Positions 34,185 to 42,151 of a stretch of 64,000 nt of DNA are shown here, one piece after another. The first letter of the stretch is position 1. Every line of letters starts with the position of its first letter. A program made the translations under genes and the position numbers. Under the pieces are notes generated by a model, which made no database searches, was not told where the DNA came from, and worked only from the letters and a program-made list of their open reading frames with translations. Source of the DNA: Mesorhizobium_L sp035547755 (GTDB taxonomy: Bacteria; Pseudomonadota; Alphaproteobacteria; Rhizobiales; Rhizobiaceae). The stretch spans positions 62,001-126,000 of the forward strand of contig DASZUG010000092.1 in NCBI GenBank assembly GCA_035547755.1. The letters are read 5' to 3'.

Positions 34185-35845
34185 TGGCCAACGTCGTGGA
34201 AGTCAGGAACCTGCATGTGAAGGCGCTGACCGATGCCGGTCGCGAGGTGGAGATCATCCGCGGTGTTGATCTCGACATCGCCGACGGCGAGATCCTGGCC
34301 CTGATCGGCGAGAGCGGCTCAGGCAAGACGACGATCGCGCTCACCCTGATGGGATATGCCCGCCCGGGCTGCAAGATCACGCAGGGCCGCATCTGCCTGG
34401 GAGGCCAGGATGTCACGGCCATGAGCGAGAAGAAACGGGCGAACCTGCGCGGTACGCAAGCGGCCTATGTGCCGCAATCGGCCGCCGCCGCGTTCAATCC
34501 TTCGCAGCGGATCATGGATCAGGTCATCGAGGTGGTGCGGATCCACGGCCTGATGCCTGCGGCGAAAGCGCGGCGCAAGGCCGTGGACCTGTTTCGGGCG
34601 CTTGCCCTGCCGGAACCGGAGACGATCGGCCAGCGCTATCCGCATCAGGTGTCGGGCGGACAGCTCCAGCGCCTTTCCGCCGCCATGGCCCTGATCGGCG
34701 ATCCCAGGATCATGATCTTCGACGAGCCCACGACGGCGCTCGACGTGACGACGCAGATCGAGGTGCTGCGCGCCTTCAAGTCGGTCATGCGCAGCCGCGG
34801 CATGGCAGGCGTCTATGTCTCCCACGATCTGGCGGTGGTCGCGCAGATCGCCGACCGGATCATGGTGCTGAAAAACGGGGAAGTGCAGGAAGTCGGCACG
34901 ACGGAGCAGATCGTGACGAACCCCCGGCACGATTATACGAAGGCCCTGATCGGCGCCGCGCATCCGACCGGTGTGCAGGCAGGCGCGACGGACGCGAAGC
35001 CGGCCGTCCGGCCGATCATCGAGGTCGACAAGATCGTCTCCGGCTATGGACCCGCTGGCACGGACGGGATGCCGCAAGTGGTGGCGCTCAACGACGTGTC
35101 CCTGCAACTCCAGCCGGGCCACAATCTCGGCGTCATCGGCGAGTCCGGCAGCGGCAAGTCGACGCTTGCGCGCACGATCGCCGGGCTGCTGCCGCAGGCG
35201 CTGGGCAGCGTCAGGCTGCACGGCGCCGATCTTCCCAGAGAGGCGCGCCATCGCACCAAGGAACAGCTCCGGAAGCTGCAGATCGTCTTCCAATTGGCCG
35301 ACACCGCGCTCAATCCGAACAGATCGGTCCAATCCATTCTCAGCCGGCCCCTGCGCTTCTATCATGGCTTGAGGGGGTCGGAATGCGATGCCCGCGTGAG
35401 GGAGCTGCTGGACATGGTGCATCTGCCCGCCCGGCTGATGTACCGTCTTCCGGGAGAGCTTTCGGGAGGGCAGAAGCAGCGCGTCAACCTCGCGCGCGCG
35501 CTCGCGGCCAAGCCGGACGTCATTCTCTGCGACGAGGTGACGTCCGCTCTCGACACCGTCGTCGCGTCCGCGGTTCTCGACCTCCTGAGAGAATTACAGC
35601 GTGAACTCGGCTTGTCCTATCTCTTCATCAGCCACGACCTTTCGACGATCGAGGCGATTTGCGATCAGGTAATGGTCATGTATCGCGGCAAGAAGGTGGA
35701 GGAAATGCCGACCAGCCGGATGAAGGAAGGGGCGGAGCACCCTTATTCGCGGCTGCTTATCTCTTCGGTTCCGCAGCTCAACACCGGCTGGCTGGACAGT
35801 CTCGAGCAGGACCCGGAACTCGTCCGCGCCTTCGCCAACCGTTGA
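34184..35845 (+). CDS. Fused peptide/opine ABC transporter ATPase (DppD-DppF in one chain)
   Basis: A 553-residue protein with two complete ABC ATPase halves. Half 1: Walker A 'GESGSGKTTIALTL', signature 'VSGGQLQRLSAAMAL', Walker B 'IMIFDEPTTALD'. Half 2 (from about residue 280): Walker A 'GESGSGKSTLARTI', signature 'LSGGQKQRVNLARAL', Walker B 'VILCDEVTSALD'. Both sites look intact, in contrast to the sugar importer ATPase of this window. The single chain replaces the separate DppD and DppF proteins. Its ATG overlaps the permease stop by one base. It converges on the Lrp/AsnC gene with 3 bp between them. Confidence 0.92.
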   Translation: MANVVEVRNLHVKALTDAGREVEIIRGVDLDIADGEILALIGESGSGKTTIALTLMGYARPGCKITQGRICLGGQDVTAMSEKKRANLRGTQAAYVPQSAAAAFNPSQRIMDQVIEVVRIHGLMPAAKARRKAVDLFRALALPEPETIGQRYPHQVSGGQLQRLSAAMALIGDPRIMIFDEPTTALDVTTQIEVLRAFKSVMRSRGMAGVYVSHDLAVVAQIADRIMVLKNGEVQEVGTTEQIVTNPRHDYTKALIGAAHPTGVQAGATDAKPAVRPIIEVDKIVSGYGPAGTDGMPQVVALNDVSLQLQPGHNLGVIGESGSGKSTLARTIAGLLPQALGSVRLHGADLPREARHRTKEQLRKLQIVFQLADTALNPNRSVQSILSRPLRFYHGLRGSECDARVRELLDMVHLPARLMYRLPGELSGGQKQRVNLARALAAKPDVILCDEVTSALDTVVASAVLDLLRELQRELGLSYLFISHDLSTIEAICDQVMVMYRGKKVEEMPTSRMKEGAEHPYSRLLISSVPQLNTGWLDSLEQDPELVRAFANR

Positions 35846-35848
35846 TCC

Positions 35849-36349
35849 TCATTGCGAGAGTTTGTGGCGGAACAATTCGGCAAGGGCGAGATGGGACTTG
35901 GCGAACGGCGACTTGATGACCACGAAGCTGAAATATTTGTCGATCCCGATGTCTTGCTCGAGAAGGTTCTCGATGATGTTCTGGTAGTCGACGATGCCCG
36001 CTGTGACGAACTTCAACAGATAGTCGTAGCCGCCGGAAACCAGATGGCATTCCACACATGCATCGATTTTCTCGACCGCAGCCTGGAAGCGCGCGAAGTC
36101 GATATGCCGGTGATTCTTGAGGGTGAACTCGGTGAAAACCGTCAAAGTTTCCCCAAGCTTCGCAAGATCGATCTGCGCGGAATAACCTGTGATGTAACCG
36201 GCGGCCTGGAGTTTCTTGACCCGCATCAGGCAGGGGCTCGGTGAAAGATGGACGAGATCGGCGAGTTCGACATTGGTGATCCGGCCGTTCTTCTGCAACT
36301 CGCTCAGGATCCTGAGGTCGATCCGGTCCAGCTTCATGCCTCCATTCAT
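35849..36349 (-). CDS. Lrp/AsnC family transcriptional regulator
   Basis: A 166-residue Lrp-type regulator. The N-terminal winged helix 'LDRIDLRILSELQKNGRITN' and 'VELADLVHLSPSPCLMRVKK' is followed by a RAM ligand-binding domain ('ACVECHLVSGGYDYLLKFVT'). Start ATG 36349 (MNGGMKLDRIDL) is chosen for AGGAGAGG at good spacing; the frame to 36436 would swallow the promoter. It is divergent from the DAO gene at 36567 and convergent with the importer. An amino acid ligand and control of the adjacent DAO gene, and of itself, are the usual arrangement. A dyad in its promoter region is listed separately. Confidence 0.9.
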   Translation of the reverse strand: MNGGMKLDRIDLRILSELQKNGRITNVELADLVHLSPSPCLMRVKKLQAAGYITGYSAQIDLAKLGETLTVFTEFTLKNHRHIDFARFQAAVEKIDACVECHLVSGGYDYLLKFVTAGIVDYQNIIENLLEQDIGIDKYFSFVVIKSPFAKSHLALAELFRHKLSQ

Positions 36350-36371
36350 CGGAACAGCCTCTCCTGAATTC

Positions 36372-36397
36372 TGCACGGCAGCATATTGTGCCGTACA
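36372..36397. promoter_or_regulatory. Candidate Lrp/AsnC operator dyad
   Basis: TGCACGGCA (36372-36380) and TGCCGTACA (36389-36397) are inverted with 8 of 9 positions matching and an AT-containing 8-base spacer. It begins 22 bp upstream of the lrp ATG, inside the 217-bp region divergent to the DAO gene. An autoregulatory site, also able to act on the DAO promoter, is the simplest reading; binding is not shown. Confidence 0.5.
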
Positions 36398-36566
36398 ATC
36401 ACGTTGCTCTTGCGATTTGACAAGGCGGCTCGTCAATTTCCCCGCCGAAGACAGCAGGATAAGCCGAAATGCGGCGGCAGCACGGAAGCAAATGCTGCGG
36501 CGCCAAGGGAAACGCGAGAAATTTCGGCTTTACCGTCGTTAGTCTCGAACGACAGCGGAGAGCAAC

Positions 36567-37892
36567 ATGCCTGCACCTCTCATGGCGACGATGTCGTCTC
36601 CCGAATTGCCGCGCGAGGCCGATGTCGTCGTGATCGGCGGCGGGATCGTCGGCACCTGCGCCGCCTATTTCCTGGCGCGGCGGGGCATGTCGGTCGCGCT
36701 CGTGGAAAAGGGGCGCATCGGCGCGGAACAGTCCAGCCGCAACTGGGGCTGGTGCCGCCAGCAGAACCGTGACGGCCGCGAATTGCCGATGGCGACGCGC
36801 AGCCTGGCGCTTTGGGAAGACATCAGCGCCGACATCGGCGAGGATCTCGGCTTCCGCCGCCGTGGCCTGCTTTACCTGTCCGACGACGAGGCCGAGATCG
36901 ACGGCTGGCGGCGCTGGCGCGATTTCGCCGCGATGCAGGGCGTGACGACACATATGCTGAGTGCGGCCGAGGCGGCCGAGCGCGGCGCAGCGACTGCCAA
37001 GCCCTGGAAGGGCGGTGTGTTTTCGCCGACCGATGGCATCGCCGATCCGTCGCGCGCGGCCCCCCTGATCGCGCTCGGCGTCCGCAAGCATGGCGGCAGC
37101 GTCCATCAATTCTGCGCGGCCCGGGGGATCGAACTGGAGGCCGGCGCGGTCACTTCCGTCATCACCGAGCGCGGGACGATCCGCACGAAGCAGGTCGTGA
37201 TGGCAGGCGGCGCCTGGGCATCCACATTCTGCCGGCAGCTCGGCATAAGCTTCCCGCAATCCGCGGTGCGATCGTCGATCCTGTCGCTGATGCCGGGAGC
37301 CAACGAATTGCCGCCCGCCCTGCATACCGCCGGGATTTCGGTCACGCTGAGAGGCGACGGCGGCCACACGCTTGCCGTCTCGGGCATGGCGAATGTCGAT
37401 CCGACCCCGCAGACTTTCCGCTATGCAGCGGATTTCCTTCCGATGTTCGCGCGGCGCTGGCGCATCCTCTCGCCCGGCGGTCTGCAAGGCTGGCTGGCTG
37501 GACACGAAAGCCGCCGCAAATGGGCGCTCGATCGCCCGACGCCGATGGAACGGACGCGTATCCTCGATCCGCGGCCCTCGGCCCGCATCGTCGATCTCAC
37601 CCTGGCGCGCGCCCGCCGCCTGTTGCCGGCGCTTTCGGCACTGCCGGTTCAGGCGACGTGGGCAGGATATATCGACAGCGCCCCGGACGGCATTCCCGTC
37701 ATCGATCCCTCCGCCGGGCCGCGCGGCTTTCTCCTGGCCGCCGGGTTTTCCGGGCACGGCTTCGGGATAGGGCCGGGGGCGGGGGAGCTTGTCGCGGATC
37801 TCGTTATGGGCAAAGAGCCCTCGGTCGAATACAAGCAATACGCCTTGTCGCGGCTGAGGCGCGGGGCATGGGGCAAGGTCTCGGACTTTTGA
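36567..37892 (+). CDS. FAD-dependent oxidoreductase, DAO family (D-amino acid/imino acid dehydrogenase-like)
   Basis: A 441-residue DAO-superfamily flavoenzyme. Dinucleotide site 'DVVVIGGGIVGTCAAYFLAR' near residue 19, then 'SSRNWGWCRQQNRDGRELP', which is characteristic of a subgroup of membrane-linked D-amino acid dehydrogenases. The C-terminal FAD contact is 'AAGFSGHGFGIGPGAGELVA'. Start ATG 36567 follows GGAGAGCAAC. It oxidises an amino or imino acid to the keto acid. It is divergent from the Lrp gene and ends 8 bp from the convergent DAO gene on the other strand, so the two flavoenzymes belong to different transcripts. Confidence 0.88.
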   Translation: MPAPLMATMSSPELPREADVVVIGGGIVGTCAAYFLARRGMSVALVEKGRIGAEQSSRNWGWCRQQNRDGRELPMATRSLALWEDISADIGEDLGFRRRGLLYLSDDEAEIDGWRRWRDFAAMQGVTTHMLSAAEAAERGAATAKPWKGGVFSPTDGIADPSRAAPLIALGVRKHGGSVHQFCAARGIELEAGAVTSVITERGTIRTKQVVMAGGAWASTFCRQLGISFPQSAVRSSILSLMPGANELPPALHTAGISVTLRGDGGHTLAVSGMANVDPTPQTFRYAADFLPMFARRWRILSPGGLQGWLAGHESRRKWALDRPTPMERTRILDPRPSARIVDLTLARARRLLPALSALPVQATWAGYIDSAPDGIPVIDPSAGPRGFLLAAGFSGHGFGIGPGAGELVADLVMGKEPSVEYKQYALSRLRRGAWGKVSDF

Positions 37893-37900
37893 CGCGGGCC

Positions 37901-39016
37901 TCATGCCGCGGCGGCAAATCGGGAGATCGTGAACGCTTCGATCGGCGTCGTCGTCCTGCCGGTGAGGATCAATTCGGCCATGACATCGCCGACACCGGGG
38001 CCGAGCTGGAAGCCATGCCCGCAAAAGCCGAATGCATGGAAAAGGCCCTGTATCGCGCCGCTTGGCCCCATCACCGGCAGCATGTCGGCCGTGTAGCCCT
38101 CGCAACCCGACCATGTGCGGATCACCTGGGTTTTCGCGAAGGCCGGACAGAGCCGGGCAAGGCGCGGAAGCTGGGCAAGCGTATTGGCCGGGTCGACCCT
38201 GGCATGGCCCGGATCAGGATCGACGGCCACCCGCACTCCGCCGCCGAAGACGATATTGCCGCGTTCCACCTGGCGGAAATAGACATTGTCCATCTTCTCG
38301 CGCGTCCAGATGCCCACGACCGGCGGAATCCGGTGCGGCAGGGGCTCGGTAACGCCCATTTGCGGCCCATGGGCCTCGATCGGAACCGGCTCGCCGGCGG
38401 CCGCCGCGAAACGGCTGCCCCAGAAGCCGGCGGCGTTCAGTACCGCATCGGCACCGATCTCTCCGCGCGGAGTGATAACGGTCAAGGCGCCGCCGACGCG
38501 CCTGATCGCCTGGACCGGAGTGTCTTCGACAATCTCAGCGCCGAGCGCTGCCGCCGCGGCGGCGAAAGCCGGGCTGACGAGACGCGGATTGGCCGAACCA
38601 TCCTGCGGCGAAACGGAGGCGGCGATCGCTTCCGGCCCCGCCCAGGGATACTGCCTGCGCAAATCATGCCGGTCGAGCATATCGAGGTCCAGCCCCCATG
38701 GCCTCGCCTCGCACGCAAAGCGTTCCATGTCCTCGACGCCGCCGGCGTCGAAGCAGAGGCGGACATGGCCCGTTGCGCGGAACTCGACATCGCGGCCGAG
38801 GAGCGCCTCCAGTTCGCCCCAGAGCGCCCGGGACCTGTGCGCCAATGGCAATTGCGGCAGGTAGCGGCCCTGGCGGCGGATATTGCCGAAACTCGCATTG
38901 GTGGCCGCCTGGCCGACGCGCGCCCGGTCGACCAGCGATACCTGCGCGCCGCGCCGGGCAAGAAAGAAGGCGGCGGAGGTTCCCATCAGGCCGCCGCCGA
39001 TGACGATCACCCGCAT
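37901..39016 (-). CDS. FAD-dependent oxidoreductase, DAO family (candidate third subunit of an opine-oxidase-type dehydrogenase)
   Basis: A 371-residue DAO-family protein: FAD site at the very N-terminus 'MRVIVIGGGLMGTSAAFFLA', 'ATNASFGNIRRQGRYLPQLP', and C-terminal 'HAFGFCGHGFQLGPGVGDVM'. Length and layout match the small FAD subunit (OoxB/HcnC-like) of heterotrimeric amino acid dehydrogenases. The partner-like [2Fe-2S] and FAD/BFD subunits are encoded at 44131-45848. A T-N11-A box 81 nt upstream of its ATG is nearly identical to one upstream of hyuA, which argues for a common regulon. I start at 39016, where the dinucleotide fold begins; the longer frame has no conserved sequence. Confidence 0.82.
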   Translation of the reverse strand: MRVIVIGGGLMGTSAAFFLARRGAQVSLVDRARVGQAATNASFGNIRRQGRYLPQLPLAHRSRALWGELEALLGRDVEFRATGHVRLCFDAGGVEDMERFACEARPWGLDLDMLDRHDLRRQYPWAGPEAIAASVSPQDGSANPRLVSPAFAAAAAALGAEIVEDTPVQAIRRVGGALTVITPRGEIGADAVLNAAGFWGSRFAAAAGEPVPIEAHGPQMGVTEPLPHRIPPVVGIWTREKMDNVYFRQVERGNIVFGGGVRVAVDPDPGHARVDPANTLAQLPRLARLCPAFAKTQVIRTWSGCEGYTADMLPVMGPSGAIQGLFHAFGFCGHGFQLGPGVGDVMAELILTGRTTTPIEAFTISRFAAAA

Positions 39017-39097
39017 CCCTGCTGGTCCTCCCGGCTGTTCATCCGCAATTGTCGCCGGACAAAGCATTGGTGTCCAATAATGATTCGGTGCAAAGTC

Positions 39098-39112
39098 ATA
39101 AGGCCGGCCTAT
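39098..39112. promoter_or_regulatory. Candidate LysR box 1 (between the DAO gene and lysR)
   Basis: ATAAGGCCGGCCTAT contains a T-N11-A dyad. Thirteen of 15 bases match the second copy at 40013-40027. It lies 81 nt upstream of the divergent DAO ATG (39016) and 22 nt upstream of the lysR ATG (39135), a normal place for a LysR autoregulation and activation site. Confidence 0.55.
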
Positions 39113-39134
39113 GGCCGTCATGGAGAACGGTTCG

Positions 39135-40016
39135 ATGCGTGCCCGCCAGCTTGAGGTCTTTTGCGCGATTATGCGCGCCGGCACCGTTACTGCCGCAGCG
39201 CGTGAACTTAACATCTCCCAGCCGGCGCTCAGCCAGATCCTGTTGCACACCGAGGACGAGCTCGGCTTCGCGCTGTTCGAGCGCTCGAAGGGCAGACTGG
39301 TGCCCACCGAGGCGGCAAACGAACTCCTTCCGGAGGCCGAGCGGCTTTTTGCCGGGCTGGAAGCCATGCGCCGGCGCACGGAAGATTTGCGGCTGGGGCG
39401 GGTCGGACTTGTTCGCTTGGCCGCCTCGCCACCACCTGCCATTCGGTTGGTTCCGGGAGCCCTGGCGCGCTTTCGCGGCAATCATCCGGAAATCACCGTG
39501 CGTTCCCTCGTCGCGCCGCTCGAAGTGCTGGTCCCGATGGTCAGGAACGGCGACGCCGAAATGGCCGTCGCTATGGACGATACGGCGCGAAGGGGACTCG
39601 ATGTCGAGACCATCGCGGAAGTCGGCATGGTCTGCGTCCTGCCCGAGAACGACGCGCTCGCCGAGCGTGACACTCTGGCCCTAGCCGACCTTCAGGCGAG
39701 ACCCCTGATCTCCTACCGGCATGCGACGCGGCCGGCGCGGGAACTGGCCCGGATGTTCGCCGCCCTCGGCCGGTCCTACCGCCCCGATATCGAGATCGAC
39801 GTGTCGCTTTCGGCGATGACTTTCGTGCAGCAGGGGCTCGGAATAGCACTGATCGACGCCTTGCTGCCCTGGCAGCAGTTCAGGGGCGTGGTGGCCCGCC
39901 CGGTGGAAACCGATTTCAGGCTACCGGTGGCGCTGATCACCCGGTCGGACCGCACTCTTTCGCCCGTTCATGAAAAGCTGCGCTCCTATCTGCGCGAGGC
40001 CGCCGCAGCCCTATAA
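39135..40016 (+). CDS. LysR family transcriptional regulator
   Basis: A 293-residue LysR-type regulator. The N-terminal helix-turn-helix is 'ARQLEVFCAIMRAGTVTAAA' followed by 'RELNISQPALSQILLHTEDE', then a periplasmic-binding-like effector domain. I pick ATG 39135 because GGAGAACGG precedes it at good spacing; earlier ATGs at 39111 and 39120 overlap or adjoin the operator-like dyad. It stands between the divergent DAO gene and the co-directional hyuA operon, with a matching dyad on either side. That is the classic position for the activator of both. Its effector is probably the imported or ring-opened amino acid derivative. Confidence 0.9.
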   Translation: MRARQLEVFCAIMRAGTVTAAARELNISQPALSQILLHTEDELGFALFERSKGRLVPTEAANELLPEAERLFAGLEAMRRRTEDLRLGRVGLVRLAASPPPAIRLVPGALARFRGNHPEITVRSLVAPLEVLVPMVRNGDAEMAVAMDDTARRGLDVETIAEVGMVCVLPENDALAERDTLALADLQARPLISYRHATRPARELARMFAALGRSYRPDIEIDVSLSAMTFVQQGLGIALIDALLPWQQFRGVVARPVETDFRLPVALITRSDRTLSPVHEKLRSYLREAAAAL

Positions 40017-40027
40017 GGCTGGCTTAT
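40013..40027. promoter_or_regulatory. Candidate LysR box 2 (upstream of hyuA)
   Basis: ATAAGGCTGGCTTAT, again T-N11-A, starts inside the lysR stop codon and ends 77 nt upstream of the hyuA ATG. The near-identical sequence and distance to the box in front of the DAO gene (77 against 81 nt) is the main evidence. Confidence 0.55.
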
Positions 40028-40104
40028 GGAATTCGCAGACATCCGACTTGGACCCGTCGCGTTCCGGCTGCCATCCTGTTGCCGGAAACAGGAGAGCGGC
40101 GCGA

Positions 40105-42147
40105 ATGAATTGGAAGCTCGGTGTCGATATCGGCGGGACGTTCATCGATTTCTGCGCGCTCGATACGGAGCACAACAGGCTGGTGACGCTCAAGGTGCTT
40201 ACCACGCCCGATGATCCCGGACGTGAGCTTTCGACCGGTCTCGACCGCCTGGCCGCGAGCGAGCGCGTGGATCTCGAAGCCATCACCACCTTCGTGCACG
40301 GGACCACCGTCGGCATCAACACGGTGATCCAGCGCAAGGGGGCGCGACTGGCGCTGGTCACGAATGCCGGCTTCGAGGACGTCATCGAACTTGCCCGCCT
40401 GCGCATGCCGGACATGTATTCGCTGTTCTGCGCCCATCCGGAGCCCCTGATCCCGCGCGACCGCATCCATGGCATTGCGGGAAGGATGCTGGCCGATGGC
40501 GGCGAAGACGCTCCGCTCGACCATGCCGGGATCGAGGCGACGGCCGCTCTGATCCGCGCGCAGAAGGTCGACGGCATCATCATATCGCTGCTGCATTCCT
40601 ACGTCGCGCCGGCGCATGAGCGGGCGGTAAAGGAGAGGCTGAGCGCGCTCCTGCCGGATGTGTTCGTCTTCACCTCGTCGGAGGTCTGGCCCGTCATCCG
40701 CGAATATGAACGCACGACGACGGCAGTGCTCAACGGCTATGTCCACCCGCGCGTCGCGGGCTATCTCGAAGGGCTGGAAGCGACGCTCGCCGGCAAGCGC
40801 GTGCCGGCCGGACCGCTGCTGTCGAAGTCGAATGGCGGCCTGATGCAGGCAGCCGAAGGCAAGACCGCCTGCGTCAACATGCTGCTTTCGGGCACGGCGG
40901 CCGGCGTGACCGGCGCCGCATGGCTCGGCAGGCAGGCCGGCAAGCGCAACCTGCTGACCCTCGATATCGGCGGGACGTCGGCCGACATCGCGCTCGTCAT
41001 CGACGGGGAGCCGCAGTTCGGCGACGGCGAAACGGTCGGCGAGTTTCCGCTTCATATCCCCTCCGTCTCGGTGAGTTCGATCGGTATCGGCGGTGGCTCG
41101 ATCGCCCGCGTCGATGCGTTCGGCGTGCTCAAGGTCGGTCCTGAAAGCGCGGGTTCGCTTCCCGGACCGGCGGCTTACGGACGAGGCGGAACCGAGGCGA
41201 CCGTGACCGACGCCATGGTGGTCTGCGGCTATCTCGGCTATGCGCCGCTCGCCTATGGCCAGCTCGATATGAACAGGGACCTTGCGCGGCAGGCTGTCGC
41301 GGCGGTCGCCGACGCGCTGGGGCGAAGCGTCGAGGAAGCGGCCGAGGCTATCCTCGATGTGGCGGTCTCGGAAATGTTCGTCGAGGTCGAAAAGCTCGCC
41401 TCCCGCTATGGCGTGGATCTGCGCGAGTTTACGCTGATGCCTTTCGGCGGCGGCGGGCCGATGCTGGGATGTTTCCTGGCGCGCGAACTCGATATGGATC
41501 GGGTCATCGCGCCGCTCCGTCCGGGCGTCGTCAGCGCGCTGGGCGGGCTGGTCGCCGATCTCAAGGGCGATTTCATCCAGACCCTGCTCGCCCTTTGCGA
41601 CGAAACCGCCATGCCCTCGGTGAAGGCGGCGGCAAACGACCTTGCGCGGCGGGGCAGAACCTGGCTGCGCGAGGGGCAGGGCTTCGCGGGAGCGATCTCG
41701 ACGCAATTGTCGGCGGACATGCGCTATGCCGGACAATCCTTCGAAATCGAGGTGCCGTTGCAGGACGATTGGATCGAGGCCGGCGACGTCGAGGCCATTC
41801 GTGCCGCTTTCCATGCGCGCCATCACGATCTCTATGACTTCAACGATCCTTCGGGCGCGGTGGAATTCGTCAATCTGCGGCTCGTGGCGGTCGGGGAGAC
41901 GCCGGCGCTGGAGATGCCGTCCTATCCGCCGGCCGGTGGGAAAGCGGCCGCCGCGCGCGAAATCGAGGTGTTTCAGGACGGCCGGCGAATGGCCGTGCCA
42001 CTCTACCACCGCGCCGACCTCAAGGCGGGGCAACGGCTGGAAGGGCCGGCGGTCGTCGCCCAGGAGGATACGACCGTGGCGATACCCGCGGGCTTCTCGG
42101 GCCGGGTCGATAGCTATCTCAACATCCATCTGAGCCGCGCGGAGTAA
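40105..42147 (+). CDS. hyuA: Hydantoinase/oxoprolinase family protein, subunit A
   Basis: A 680-residue HyuA-type ATP-dependent amidohydrolase subunit. It has the actin-like nucleotide motifs 'LGVDIGGTFIDFCALD' at the N-terminus and 'LLTLDIGGTSADIALVIDG' near residue 290. Also present are 'VHGTTVGINTVIQRKGARLA' and the C-terminal 'LMPFGGGGPMLGCFLAREL'. Family members open five-membered lactam or hydantoin rings (5-oxoproline, N-methylhydantoin) using ATP. Others, such as acetone and acetophenone carboxylases, use the same fold. Start ATG 40105 follows AGGAGAGCGG. It is 4 bp from hyuB, with which it forms a complex. Confidence 0.88.
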   Translation: MNWKLGVDIGGTFIDFCALDTEHNRLVTLKVLTTPDDPGRELSTGLDRLAASERVDLEAITTFVHGTTVGINTVIQRKGARLALVTNAGFEDVIELARLRMPDMYSLFCAHPEPLIPRDRIHGIAGRMLADGGEDAPLDHAGIEATAALIRAQKVDGIIISLLHSYVAPAHERAVKERLSALLPDVFVFTSSEVWPVIREYERTTTAVLNGYVHPRVAGYLEGLEATLAGKRVPAGPLLSKSNGGLMQAAEGKTACVNMLLSGTAAGVTGAAWLGRQAGKRNLLTLDIGGTSADIALVIDGEPQFGDGETVGEFPLHIPSVSVSSIGIGGGSIARVDAFGVLKVGPESAGSLPGPAAYGRGGTEATVTDAMVVCGYLGYAPLAYGQLDMNRDLARQAVAAVADALGRSVEEAAEAILDVAVSEMFVEVEKLASRYGVDLREFTLMPFGGGGPMLGCFLARELDMDRVIAPLRPGVVSALGGLVADLKGDFIQTLLALCDETAMPSVKAAANDLARRGRTWLREGQGFAGAISTQLSADMRYAGQSFEIEVPLQDDWIEAGDVEAIRAAFHARHHDLYDFNDPSGAVEFVNLRLVAVGETPALEMPSYPPAGGKAAAAREIEVFQDGRRMAVPLYHRADLKAGQRLEGPAVVAQEDTTVAIPAGFSGRVDSYLNIHLSRAE

Positions 42148-42151
42148 GAGC

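Noticed and set aside
39098..40027. The two 15-bp dyads as target-site duplications flanking a mobile lysR cassette
   Set aside because: The two copies differ at two positions, there are no transposase genes or terminal repeats, and their distance to two start codons fits operators better.
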